Shown piece after piece: positions 50,272-58,815 of a stretch of DNA of 64,000 nucleotides; position 1 is the first letter of the stretch; every line of letters starts with the position of its first letter. Both the position numbers and the translations under genes were made by a program. The stretch covers positions 902,191-966,190 of the forward strand of contig NZ_JAAUVI010000001.1 of NCBI RefSeq assembly GCF_021352225.1. The letters run 5' to 3'. This DNA comes from Methylobacterium sp. C25 (GTDB lineage: Bacteria; Pseudomonadota; Alphaproteobacteria; Rhizobiales; Beijerinckiaceae). The notes under the pieces were generated by a model, which worked only from the letters and a program-made list of their open reading frames with translations, had not been told where the DNA came from and did not search any database.

Positions 50272-50305
50272 GGTCGGAGCGAGGCAGCTCTGCCTCGCGC
50301 TGACC
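50272..50305 (+). terminator. Hairpin after parB
   Basis: GCGAGGCA/TGCCTCGC with a GCTC tip, extended by GGTC/GACC beyond a small internal loop, begins three bases after the parB stop. No T-run follows. Confidence 0.6.
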
Positions 50306-50477
50306 GCTAGCGGGGCTCGGAAGGGGACTCAGCATCCGTTTCTTTGAGGCGTCCTCCAGGACTGCTTCGCATCACATCGGGTGAGACGCTGTACGGCAAC
50401 CGTGGCAAGCGATGGAGACGGTCGCCGATCCCTCAAGCATCTGAACAAAAACACCTTTTGCAAAATCTAACTGCTCG

Positions 50478-51074
50478 TCACGGCTTTTCGAACCGGTAGT
50501 GACCAGTGATCGGGAAGGCAAAAAGCGTATCCTCCTCCCGTGCTCCGGCACCGATGTTGTGCAACACCAGCGGCCGCCCTTCCGCCGAGTGCCGATCCGA
50601 CACGATCGCGATATGCGGTAGATTGCCGGGTAGCATTTGGGTCACGAGATCGCCGGTTCGATAGTCCCTCGCATCCTGGGTGGCCGGCTTTTCCCAACCC
50701 CTGCGACGGAAAAAGACCTGCAAATTCGGCACGCGGCGATGGTCGATGTTGCTGTCGGCACTCGTGAGGCCCCAGCGCTTCGGATAGGCTGCCGGCTCCC
50801 TGCGGATGTCGGTGTTCAACTCGCGTTGCAGGTCGTAGCCGTAGGCGCTCCGCAATGCGCGGATCACGACATCCGTGCAGACGCCACGATCCTCGGGCAC
50901 ATCCCCGTTCGGAAAGGCGATGCGCCTGTAGGCGGGATCGTAGAGGACCATCCTTCCGACCTGGGCACGCGCCGCCGCGACGAAGGACAGCCTCGGGTCC
51001 GCCGAGGCGGGTGAGGCTGCAAGGGTTACGAAGGCGAGCAGCCACGCTCCGCAGCGTCGTGATCGATCCGTCAT
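50478..51074 (-). CDS. DUF1287 family exported protein
   Basis: A 198-residue periplasmic protein of the YijF/DUF1287 family. Signal peptide ends near ASPASA/DP. Landmarks are VLYDPAYRRIAFPNGDVPEDRGVCTDVVIRALRSAYGYDLQ, NIDHRRVPNLQVFFRRRG, DLVTQMLPGNLPHIAIVSD and LVLHNIGAG. The Cys in GVCTDVV followed by two His is reminiscent of NlpC/CHAP cysteine hydrolases, so wall hydrolysis is possible. ATG 51074 was preferred over GTG 51086. Confidence 0.82.
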   Translation of the reverse strand: MTDRSRRCGAWLLAFVTLAASPASADPRLSFVAAARAQVGRMVLYDPAYRRIAFPNGDVPEDRGVCTDVVIRALRSAYGYDLQRELNTDIRREPAAYPKRWGLTSADSNIDHRRVPNLQVFFRRRGWEKPATQDARDYRTGDLVTQMLPGNLPHIAIVSDRHSAEGRPLVLHNIGAGAREEDTLFAFPITGHYRFEKP

Positions 51075-51275
51075 GACAGGAACCACCTTCCCTCGGTGCG
51101 CCCATCATCGCAGGACGATCTATGCAGGCGGTGCGGCGGGGCACCAAGCACGGCCGTTCCCTCGGCCTCCTCGTAATGTGTGAAGCCGGGAAAGCATTCT
51201 CTCGGTCACCGTCATTGCATCGTCATCGTGAGACGGGCATCTGTCCGCCTTCCACGAAACCGGAGCCGCCCGCCC

Positions 51276-53621
51276 ATGGACTTCCACCGCCGTTTTACGG
51301 TGCTGATGTGCACGCCGAACTTCGACCCGGATGACCTCGAAGGCGCGCGTGTCAGTCAGATCGTGGCGGCGGTCGAGCAGCGCGGGTTCGAAGTGGTGCG
51401 CGCCCGGCGCGTCGAGGATGCCGCCATCGCCGTACAGACCGACGCGGCGGTGGGCTGTCTCGTGGTCGACTGGGGCAAGCGCGGGCTAGATGGCAAGGCG
51501 GCGGCACTCATCGACATGATGAGGAAACGCGGCCTCGAAATGCCGATCGTGATCATGGTCCGCCGCAAGCGGCTCGAGGACATCCCCGTCGAGCTGCTCG
51601 ACTTCATCGACGGCTACATCTTCCTCGCGGAAGAGACCCCGGAATTCATCGCGCGCGGTCTCGTCAGCCGCGTCACGCAATATGCCGAGACGCTGAAGAC
51701 CCCGTTCTTTGGCGCGCTGGTAGACTATGCAGAGGAAGGCAACCAGCTCTGGACCTGCCCGGGCCATAATGGCGGTATCTTTTATAACCGCTCGCCGATC
51801 GGCCGGATCTTCGTCGAGCATCTCGGCGAGGCGATTTTTCGCGATGACCTCGACAACTCGGTGCTCGATCTCGGCGACCTGCTGACCCATGAGGGCCCGG
51901 CGCTGAAGGCGCAGAAGGAGGCGGCGCAGATCTTCGGCGCCGAGAAGACCTACTTCGTCCTCAACGGCACCTCGGCCTCGAACAAGGTCGTGCTCGGCTC
52001 ACTGGTGGCCGAGGGCGATCTCGTGCTGTTCGACCGTAACAACCACAAGGCCGCCCATCACGGCGCCCTGATGCTGGCCGGCGGCATCCCGATCTTCCTG
52101 GAGACCGATCGCAATCCCTACGGCCTGATCGGTCCGATTTTTCACGATGCCCTCGACGAGGCCAAGATCCGCGAGAAGATCAAGAACAACCCGCTCATCA
52201 CCGACCCGGAGGCCTGGAGCCGCGAGCGTCCGTTTCGCGTCGCGGTCATCGAGCAATGCACCTACGACGGCACGATCTACGACGCGCGGATGATCGTCGA
52301 GAAGATCGGCCACCTCTGCGACTATATCCTGTTCGACGAGGCCTGGGCGGGCTTCATGAAGTTCCACCCGCTCTTCGCCGGCCATTTCGCCATGGGTCTG
52401 ACCGGGCTCGACGAGACCTCGCCGGGCATCATCGCCACGCAATCGACCCACAAGCAGCTCGCGAGCTTCAGCCAAGCCTCGCAGATCCACACCAAGGACA
52501 GCCACATCCGCGGCCAGACGCGCCGCGTCGAGCATCGTCGCCTCAACGAGAGCTTTCTGGTCCACGCCTCGACATCGCCCTTCTACCCGATCTTCGCCTC
52601 GCTCGACGTCGGCGCGCAGATGATGAAGGGCCGCTCCGGCATGATCCTGTGGGACGACACGATCCGGCTCGGCATCGAGTGGCGCAAGAAGGTGCGCGCC
52701 ATCCGCAAGGAGTTCGAGGAGAAGGAGGGCGACAAGAAGCGCCGCTGGTTCTTCGACGCCTTCGTGCCCGACGTCGCCATCGATGCCGACGGCGAGGAGG
52801 TGCCCTGGGAGAGCCTGCCGACGGACGTGCTCGCCTCCGAGGTGAAGCACTGGGAGCTGAAGCCCGGCGCGCGCTGGCACGGCTTCACCAAGGTCGCGCC
52901 CGGCTACGCCATCACCGATCCGAACAAGCTCACCGTGCTCACCCCCGGCTTCGACCGGAAGACGGGTGAGTACGCCGAGCACGGCATCCCGGCCCCGATC
53001 GTCGCGCAGTACCTGCGCGAGAACCGCATCGTCGCCGAGAAGAACGACCTCAACTCGCTGCTCTTCCTGCTGACGCCGGGCGTCGAATCCTCGAAGGCCG
53101 GCACGCTGATCTCGGGCCTCGTCGCCTTCAAGCGGCTGCACGACGACAACGTGCCGCTGGAGGAGGCCATGCCGGAATTCGTCCGGCGCCGGCCGCAGCG
53201 CTACCAGGGTGTGCGCCTGCGCGATCTCTGCGCGGATTTCCACGCCTTCCATCGCGAGCACAACACGTCGGGGCTCCAGCGGCGGCAGTTCATGCCCGAG
53301 CATCTGCCCGAGATGGTGATGCCGCCCAAGGCCGCCGCCCAGATGCTGACCCGCAACAAGGTCGACTTCGTGCCGATCGCCGAGGCCGAGGGCCGTGTGG
53401 CGACGACCTTGCTTCTGGTCTACCCGCCCGGAATCGGCACGGTGCTGCCGGGCGAGCGGATCGACGAGCGCGCCAAGCCCATGCTGGACTACTTCAAGAT
53501 GTTCGAGCGGTCAGCCAACCTGTTCCCCGGCTTCGAAGCCGAGATCCAGGGCGTCTACCGCCAGGTCGAGCCGGACGGGCGCATCCGGTTCTTCACCTAC
53601 GTGCTGCGCGAGGGGGCGTGA
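51276..53621 (+). CDS. PLP-dependent Orn/Lys/Arg decarboxylase
   Basis: A 781-residue fold-type I decarboxylase of the inducible AdiA/CadA/SpeC group. A receiver-like wing domain lies at about 1-125. The PLP core follows, with the Schiff-base Lys in ATQSTHKQLASFSQASQIH, the aspartate in YILFDEAWAGF and FVLNGTSASNKVVL at the phosphate site. The C-terminal domain is complete. It makes cadaverine, putrescine or agmatine from the matching amino acid; the substrate cannot be fixed by eye. ATG 51276 was chosen at the start of the wing domain. The next gene begins on its stop codon. Confidence 0.9.
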   Translation: MDFHRRFTVLMCTPNFDPDDLEGARVSQIVAAVEQRGFEVVRARRVEDAAIAVQTDAAVGCLVVDWGKRGLDGKAAALIDMMRKRGLEMPIVIMVRRKRLEDIPVELLDFIDGYIFLAEETPEFIARGLVSRVTQYAETLKTPFFGALVDYAEEGNQLWTCPGHNGGIFYNRSPIGRIFVEHLGEAIFRDDLDNSVLDLGDLLTHEGPALKAQKEAAQIFGAEKTYFVLNGTSASNKVVLGSLVAEGDLVLFDRNNHKAAHHGALMLAGGIPIFLETDRNPYGLIGPIFHDALDEAKIREKIKNNPLITDPEAWSRERPFRVAVIEQCTYDGTIYDARMIVEKIGHLCDYILFDEAWAGFMKFHPLFAGHFAMGLTGLDETSPGIIATQSTHKQLASFSQASQIHTKDSHIRGQTRRVEHRRLNESFLVHASTSPFYPIFASLDVGAQMMKGRSGMILWDDTIRLGIEWRKKVRAIRKEFEEKEGDKKRRWFFDAFVPDVAIDADGEEVPWESLPTDVLASEVKHWELKPGARWHGFTKVAPGYAITDPNKLTVLTPGFDRKTGEYAEHGIPAPIVAQYLRENRIVAEKNDLNSLLFLLTPGVESSKAGTLISGLVAFKRLHDDNVPLEEAMPEFVRRRPQRYQGVRLRDLCADFHAFHREHNTSGLQRRQFMPEHLPEMVMPPKAAAQMLTRNKVDFVPIAEAEGRVATTLLLVYPPGIGTVLPGERIDERAKPMLDYFKMFERSANLFPGFEAEIQGVYRQVEPDGRIRFFTYVLREGA

Positions 53622-54250
53622 TGGCGGAAACGTCGGCCGCCCGGCCGAAACCCGCCTCCTGGCCGGACATCGTGATCCGGCCCTCCTCCGATGCCGACGT
53701 GACGGCGATGGTGGCGATCTACGAGCACCATATCCGCCGCGGCGTCGGGGATGTCGGCGATTTCGAAGAGGAGCGGCTGCTCCCCGACGATCTCAAGCGT
53801 CGGCGCAAGACCATGCGCAAGAAGCGCCTGCCTCACCTCGTTGCCGAGTGCGAGGGGCTGGTGGCCGGCTATGCCTATGCGGTGCCATTCCGGAAACGCC
53901 CGGCCTACCGCTACACGCTGAAGCACTCGATCTACGTGCATCCCGATCATCTGCATTCGGGCATCGGACGCCGCTTGCTGCCGGCCTTGATCGAAGCCTG
54001 CGCGGCGGGGGGATACCGGCAGATGATCGGCTATATCGATGCGAAGAACGAGCCGAGCCTGCGTCTCCACGAGGCCTGCGGCTTCGTGCGCGTCGGCCTG
54101 CTGCCGGCGATCGGCTACAAGTTCGGGCGCTGGAGCGACAGCGTGATGGTCCAGTGCCCGCTGGGTACGGGATCGGAGGATCAGCCCGGCGCCTGGCACC
54201 GGCCGCCGAAACCGGTCGTGGTGACGGGCGATCCCTTCCAGGAACCCTAA
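53621..54250 (+). CDS. GNAT acetyltransferase, phosphinothricin-acetyltransferase-like
   Basis: A 209-residue N-acetyltransferase. VIRPSSDADVTAMVAIYEHHIRRGVG is the family start, and SIYVHPDHLHSGIGRRLLPALIEAC contains the acetyl-CoA loop (here HSGIGRRL). The C-terminal GFVRVGLLPAIGYKFGRWSDSVMVQ is the PAT/MddA-like ending. Its ATG shares a base with the decarboxylase stop (TGATG), so it is translationally coupled. Acetylation of the amine product of that enzyme is a reasonable guess, though related enzymes act on methionine derivatives. Confidence 0.85.
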   Translation: MAETSAARPKPASWPDIVIRPSSDADVTAMVAIYEHHIRRGVGDVGDFEEERLLPDDLKRRRKTMRKKRLPHLVAECEGLVAGYAYAVPFRKRPAYRYTLKHSIYVHPDHLHSGIGRRLLPALIEACAAGGYRQMIGYIDAKNEPSLRLHEACGFVRVGLLPAIGYKFGRWSDSVMVQCPLGTGSEDQPGAWHRPPKPVVVTGDPFQEP

Positions 54251-54735
54251 TGCCTTCCACGACGACGACACGCCGGCATGCCCTCTCGCTGCTGGCTGTG
54301 ACGGCATTGGCCTTCATGTCCGCCTGCAGCGAGGCACCTGCCGTGCTGCCACCCGATGCGCCGGGCGTCTCGGTGGCCAAGGACGACGCCTTCACCGACG
54401 TCGTGCGCACGGCCGACAAACAAGCCCAGAAGGACGTGCTCGACCAGCTCGCCTCGCGTTTCGGCAGAGATCTCCGCATCCTGCCCCGCCGGGTCGACAG
54501 CGATGCGGAGCCGCTTCCGATCAAGGAGCACTACGAGAAGGCACTGGCCGGCGCACGCGGCTGGAAGGAGTTCCCGCTGGCCGATTACGGAAGCACCTGG
54601 TCCTTCGCCTATATCAGCCCGGACAACCGCTCCGTATTCGCCGTGGTGGTCCTGAACCCGCGTTTCGCTCCGGAGGGCGGGGGTGACGTGCCGCTGACGA
54701 TCTTGACCAACCTGCCGGATGCAGGCGCACGATGA
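54250..54735 (+). CDS. Small lipoprotein of unknown function
   Basis: A 161-residue protein with a lipoprotein-type signal: basic start (TTTTRRHALS), hydrophobic core and a lipobox-like FMSAC, so Cys20-22 would be lipidated. The mature part has no recognised domain (WSFAYISPDNRSVFAVVVLNPRF is strand-like). TAATG overlap couples it to the acetyltransferase. Confidence 0.7.
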   Translation: MPSTTTTRRHALSLLAVTALAFMSACSEAPAVLPPDAPGVSVAKDDAFTDVVRTADKQAQKDVLDQLASRFGRDLRILPRRVDSDAEPLPIKEHYEKALAGARGWKEFPLADYGSTWSFAYISPDNRSVFAVVVLNPRFAPEGGGDVPLTILTNLPDAGAR

Positions 54736-55034
54736 GAACCGCTCGCAGAGCGATGGCCCTGTCCACCTGGCTTGCCGCCTGGCTCATTACGGCGCCGGCC
54801 GGGGCGGCACTCGCACCGGAGTGGCAGCGCGTGCGGGAATTCCACAGTGTCGTCGACGAAGGCGCCAGGCTGCTCGGCGGCCGGCCGATTGAGGCGATCG
54901 AGCGACTCGACGGTGGCGCCTATCGCGTGCGCGGCGGCGGCTGCGAGGTCGTGGTGAAGATCGTTCCGTTGCCGCAGCAGATGCCCGGGCCACAGGCTTT
55001 CTCGCTGGCTCCAGGGAAGCTGTCCTGCCCGTAG
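54732..55034 (+). CDS. Small exported protein of unknown function
   Basis: A 100-residue protein overlapping the lipoprotein gene by ATGA. It has a signal peptide (MALSTWLAAWLITAPAGAA). The mature part (RPIEAIERLDGGAYRVRGGGCEVVVKIVP) resembles small periplasmic PepSY-like or beta folds, with two Cys. It ends the four-gene operon beginning at the decarboxylase. Confidence 0.65.
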   Translation: MRTARRAMALSTWLAAWLITAPAGAALAPEWQRVREFHSVVDEGARLLGGRPIEAIERLDGGAYRVRGGGCEVVVKIVPLPQQMPGPQAFSLAPGKLSCP

Positions 55035-55044
55035 CGGAATGCCG

Positions 55045-55695
55045 CTACGCCCCGCGGTCGAGCAATCTCCCCCCCGCCAGCCCGTTCAGCCCGATGATCA
55101 GGCAAACCGCGAGCGCGTGCATGGCGAGGTCGCTCGCCGTCGCATCGTGCGGGTGGAACGGCACCAGCAGGGCGGCTGCGGCTCCGGCTGCAGCGAGGCC
55201 TGCCAGCGCAGCGGTGAGGTTCGGCCGCATCGGGGCAGCCCGGCGCAGCATCACCACGAGGAGCACCGAAAGCGGCAGCGAGAAGCCGAGCAGGAAGTAG
55301 AGGCAGCCACGCATCTCGGCGGCATCGGCGATGTTCGAGTCCGGCGCGATCCAGGCCCGCAGGCAGCCGAGGCTGCTCGCGCCAATCCACAGCGCCAGCG
55401 ACGGCAGCGGCAGCAGCGCCCAGAGCCGGGAGCGGCCAGGCACGCTGGTCTGGAAGGCGGCGATGGCCGCGCAGAGCGAGGTCAGCACGGCGCCGATCGC
55501 GGCGACGCAGAGATCGGGCACGTGCAGGCGCTCGACCATCGCGTGCCAATCGGCAAACGGCATCAGCACGAGGCAGAGGGCTGGCAGCAAGCAGAACCAG
55601 GCCAGCGCACGCAGCGACGGTGCTGCGAGGCGGCGCACCGGCTTGAGATCGGCAGTGAGCTGATCGACGAGGGTGTCGAGGCGACCGTCAGACAT
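55045..55695 (-). CDS. nrsF: NrsF/DUF1109-family anti-sigma factor
   Basis: A 216-residue six-helix inner-membrane protein of the NrsF family. The N-terminal cytoplasmic stretch (LDTLVDQLTADLKPVRRL) is the usual sigma-binding part. Paired cysteines in membrane segments are typical of redox- or metal-responsive NrsF proteins (SLGCLRAW, EMRGCLYF). Its start overlaps the sigma-factor gene by eight bases. Confidence 0.87.
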   Translation of the reverse strand: MSDGRLDTLVDQLTADLKPVRRLAAPSLRALAWFCLLPALCLVLMPFADWHAMVERLHVPDLCVAAIGAVLTSLCAAIAAFQTSVPGRSRLWALLPLPSLALWIGASSLGCLRAWIAPDSNIADAAEMRGCLYFLLGFSLPLSVLLVVMLRRAAPMRPNLTAALAGLAAAGAAAALLVPFHPHDATASDLAMHALAVCLIIGLNGLAGGRLLDRGA

Positions 55696-56257
55696 GGCCG
55701 TCCTCCCGATCCTTGGCGAGCGCGGCACGCAGGGTCTTCAGGGCGCGGTGCAGGTTCACCTTGAGAGCGCCCGTGCTGCGTCCGGTGAGAGCGGAAGCTT
55801 CCGCCAGGGAATGCTCGCGCAAGCCTAGCTGTTCGACCGCTTGCCGCTGACCCCGGGGCAACGCAGCGACGGCCTGAGCCAGTCGAGCCTCGCGTTCGCG
55901 GGCTTCGAGGCCCTGCCCGGCCTCGGGCAGACCGTCATCCGGATGGGCTTCGTAGGCGATGGGATCGTCGACCTCGCGGGGCCGCCGGCCGTCGCGCCGC
56001 AAGGCATCGATGGCGCGCCGTTGAGCGATGGCACGCAGCCAGGGCAGGAACGGGCGCGCCGGATCATAGCTCCCGCGCGCCCGGTGGACCGTCATCAGGG
56101 TTTCCTGGACGACGTCTTCCACGGCCTCGCCGCGAACGCCCTTGGAACGGGCCGCCGCCGCGATGACCGGCATGCAGTCGCGCAGCAGCGTCCGATAGGC
56201 CTCGGCGTCGCCGGTCTGGGCTGCCGCCATGGTGGCAGAGAGGGTTTCTTCGAGCAC
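55688..56257 (-). CDS. ECF sigma factor (SigF-like, paired with NrsF)
   Basis: A 189-residue sigma-70 family regulator. Region 2 is YRTLLRDCMPVIAAAARSKG...VEDVVQETLMTVHRARGSYDPARPFLPWLRAIAQRRAIDALRR. Region 4 is LPRGQRQAVEQLGLREHSLAEASALTGRSTGALKVNLHRALKTLR. GTG 56257 was chosen since the protein proper starts LEETLSATMAAAQTGD; the open frame reaches 56386. Such pairs respond to metals or oxidants in Caulobacter. Confidence 0.87.
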   Translation of the reverse strand: MLEETLSATMAAAQTGDAEAYRTLLRDCMPVIAAAARSKGVRGEAVEDVVQETLMTVHRARGSYDPARPFLPWLRAIAQRRAIDALRRDGRRPREVDDPIAYEAHPDDGLPEAGQGLEAREREARLAQAVAALPRGQRQAVEQLGLREHSLAEASALTGRSTGALKVNLHRALKTLRAALAKDREDGHV

Positions 56258-56410
56258 GATGGCCGACCTGCCGTGCCTCTCCAAACCGGATGCTCGGGAC
56301 GTCCCGAGCCCGATGGAAAGCGGCTTTGCGGCGGGACGGCAGCTGTCGCTACCAAATCCCGCCATGGCCGTCGAGGCAAAGGACATCGGACCCTGTCCCG
56401 ATTGGAGGCC

Positions 56411-56647
56411 TCAATGCTTGCTCATGGAGTCCTTCTTCTCCATCGAGTCCTTCTTCATCATCGCGCCGCCGTCTTTCTTCATGGCGCCATCGCTCTTCAT
56501 CGAGTCGGTGTGGCCCGAGCCGGACTTCATGTGGCCGGCCTTCATGCTCTCGGTGGCAGCGCCGGCCGGCTTGGCATCCTCGGCGAAAGCCGGGGCGGAG
56601 AGGGCGAGAAACGCGGCGCAGGCGGCGATCGCGACGGAATGGCGCAT
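56411..56647 (-). CDS. Exported MxKDx pentapeptide-repeat protein
   Basis: A 78-residue protein with a signal peptide (IAACAAFLALSAPAFA/ED). The mature part is rich in Met, Lys, His and Asp, with repeats of the form M-K-K-D-x (AMKKDGGAMMKKDSMEKKDSMSKH). This is the MxKDx repeat family. Met/His richness suggests metal binding, for example copper. It lies just upstream of the sigma/anti-sigma pair on the same strand, as bufferin-type genes do in other ECF-NrsF operons. Confidence 0.82.
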   Translation of the reverse strand: MRHSVAIAACAAFLALSAPAFAEDAKPAGAATESMKAGHMKSGSGHTDSMKSDGAMKKDGGAMMKKDSMEKKDSMSKH

Positions 56648-56742
56648 GATGGTCTCCTGAAGGTGGCTGTGTCGTGAGAACGCCTGTCTCGGCGTCCTGA
56701 AGCTCTTTCGCGCGGGGTACCGCGGCGGTTACGTTTGACCCG

Positions 56743-57432
56743 TCACAGACGTGCGGCGCCGAGAATGCGACCGTCCGCTGCCTGCAGGATCAGCGCGGCA
56801 TCCTCACCGGCCGGCGCGGCCTCGGCCAGGGTCACAGCGGAGCCTTTCCAACGGCCGATCTCCCGGAGCGAGCGCACGATGTTCGCCTCGGTTAGCCGAC
56901 GGCCGCTATTCTCACCGCGCCCGATCGCGGTGGTGTGCTCGCGGTCGAATCCAACGAGAAGCAGGCGGCCTTCGCCCTGGCCGGCGCCAACCGCGATGTT
57001 TACCCCAGCACCCGAACGGCTGATCGTCAGCGGCACCGCCGTCCGCGCCTGGGACCTCGCGCTGGTAATGGCCGCTTCGACCTCGCCGCGGCGCGACCCG
57101 ACGACGCTGGTCTGCCCGTCAATGACCGCCTGCGGCGTGAAGGAGGTCTCGCCGAGGCGCGAACCGTAGTCCGCCTGCCGCTCCGTGGCAGCCTCGAGTG
57201 AGAAGGGATCGCGCCAACCGAGGCGGTTCCAATAGGTCACATGGAAGGCGAGCGGCAGCACGTCTCGCCGCCCTTGCGCCAACTGTCGGAGATGTTCGTC
57301 CGCCGGCGGGCAGGACGAGCAGCCCTGCGAGGTGAACAATTCGACGACGACGGGCCGCTCGACGGCCTGGGCCGAGATTGCCGCCGAGAACGGTGCCGCG
57401 AACAGGGCCGCGGCGATCATGAGGCTGCGCAT
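56743..57432 (-). CDS. DUF1223 family thioredoxin-like exported protein
   Basis: A 229-residue protein with signal peptide (ending SAQAVE). The DUF1223 start VVELFTSQGCSSCPPADEHLRQLA contains a thioredoxin-like CSSC. It is followed by PLAFHVTYWNRLGWRDPFS and YTPQAVIDG-type residues (SFTPQAVIDGQTSVVGS), which give the cis-Pro loop. The family probably acts as a periplasmic thiol protein, but its reaction is not known. Confidence 0.88.
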   Translation of the reverse strand: MRSLMIAAALFAAPFSAAISAQAVERPVVVELFTSQGCSSCPPADEHLRQLAQGRRDVLPLAFHVTYWNRLGWRDPFSLEAATERQADYGSRLGETSFTPQAVIDGQTSVVGSRRGEVEAAITSARSQARTAVPLTISRSGAGVNIAVGAGQGEGRLLLVGFDREHTTAIGRGENSGRRLTEANIVRSLREIGRWKGSAVTLAEAAPAGEDAALILQAADGRILGAARL

Positions 57433-57485
57433 GGGACATTCCCTGGATGATGATGCATCCAGGTTCGCTGATGCAGGGGGCTCGG

Positions 57486-57692
57486 TTACGAGCGCTTCTT
57501 GGTGAGCTGGTCGACCCGCCTGCGCACCTTCGCGCCGAAGCCCGTATGGCGCTTGCCGGCCGGTCCGGCGAGTGCCTGGGCGACGACCGGAGCCTGGTTG
57601 CCGTAGCGGGCGATCAGCCGGCGCGCCTCGGCATCGACGGAGGCCCGTTCCGCGCGAAGGTCAGAGATCCAGGTTCGAAGCGACATGACCAT
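57486..57692 (-). CDS. Small basic protein of unknown function
   Basis: A 68-residue, strongly basic protein (SLRTWISDLRAERASVDAEARRLIARYG, then AKVRRRVDQLTKKRS). It looks helical and soluble and has no cysteine. The start could be ATG 57692 or 57686; neither has a clear ribosome site. Family unknown. Confidence 0.55.
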   Translation of the reverse strand: MVMSLRTWISDLRAERASVDAEARRLIARYGNQAPVVAQALAGPAGKRHTGFGAKVRRRVDQLTKKRS

Positions 57693-57880
57693 GAAGGGTC
57701 AATCGCACCGCGCTGGCGCGGTGCCGAGAACCGAACCTCGACCGGGCGACAGGGTTAACCAAAGGTTTCCACCTCTGTCTGCCGAAACCGAGACACCCCG
57801 TCGGCGCCGACGGAGCGCTCGCTTGACACCCCCCGCCCCGGCCGTAAACCGGCGCCGTCTTCCCCGCACCCGGACTGCGC

Positions 57881-58810
57881 ATGCCGAGCGACGCCGATCT
57901 CTCGCCCAAGACCTCGTTCCAGGGCCTGATCCTGACGCTCCAGCGCTTCTGGGCGGCGAAGGGCTGCGTGATCCTCCAGCCCTACGACATGGAGGTCGGT
58001 GCTGGCACGTTCCACCCAGCGACGACCCTGCGGGCGCTGGGGCCGAAGCCGTGGAAGGCAGCCTACGTGCAGCCCTCTCGCCGCCCCAAGGACGGCCGCT
58101 ACGGTGAGAACCCGAACCGGCTGCAGCACTACTACCAGTTCCAGGTCATCCTGAAGCCGAACCCGCCGAACCTGCAGGAGCTCTACCTCGAGTCGCTCGC
58201 CGCCATTGGCGTGGACCTCAAGCTCCACGACATCCGCTTCGTCGAGGACGATTGGGAGAGCCCGACGCTCGGCGCCTGGGGGCTCGGCTGGGAATGCTGG
58301 TGCGACGGAATGGAGGTGAGCCAGTTCACCTATTTCCAGCAGGTCGCCGGTTTCGAATGCGCGCCGGTGGCAGGCGAGCTGACCTACGGCCTCGAGCGTC
58401 TCGCCATGTATGTTCAAGGCGTCGAGAACGTCTACGACCTGAACTTCAACGGCGGTGAAGGCGCGGACAAGGTCACCTATGGCGACGTCTTCCTGCAGGC
58501 CGAGCAGGAATACTCCCGGCATAATTTCGAGGCGGCCGACACGACGATGCTGTTTCGTCAGTTCACGGACGCGGAAAAAGCCTGCCGCAGCTATCTCGAT
58601 GCTGGAGATCCCGGCGAGGGCCAGCGCCACAAGATGGTGCAGCCGGCCTACGACCAGTGCATCAAGGCGAGCCACGTCTTCAATCTGCTCGATGCCCGCG
58701 GCGTCATCTCGGTGACCGAGCGTCAAAGCTACATCCTGCGCGTCCGCGAGCTGGCCAAGGCCTGCGGCGCGGCCTGGCTCCGGACGGAAGCCGGCGGCGC
58801 ACCGGCCTAA
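57881..58810 (+). CDS. glyQ: Glycyl-tRNA synthetase alpha subunit
   Basis: A 309-residue catalytic subunit of the bacterial (alpha-beta)2 Gly[50 protein letters not shown] is the hallmark start, with [29 protein letters not shown] and [17 protein letters not shown] residues following. The beta subunit gene glyS, normally close downstream, is absent from the window; chrA follows instead. Confidence 0.96.
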   Translation: MPSDADLSPKTSFQGLILTLQRFWAAKGCVILQPYDMEVGAGTFHPATTLRALGPKPWKAAYVQPSRRPKDGRYGENPNRLQHYYQFQVILKPNPPNLQELYLESLAAIGVDLKLHDIRFVEDDWESPTLGAWGLGWECWCDGMEVSQFTYFQQVAGFECAPVAGELTYGLERLAMYVQGVENVYDLNFNGGEGADKVTYGDVFLQAEQEYSRHNFEAADTTMLFRQFTDAEKACRSYLDAGDPGEGQRHKMVQPAYDQCIKASHVFNLLDARGVISVTERQSYILRVRELAKACGAAWLRTEAGGAPA

Positions 58811-58815
58811 AAGCG

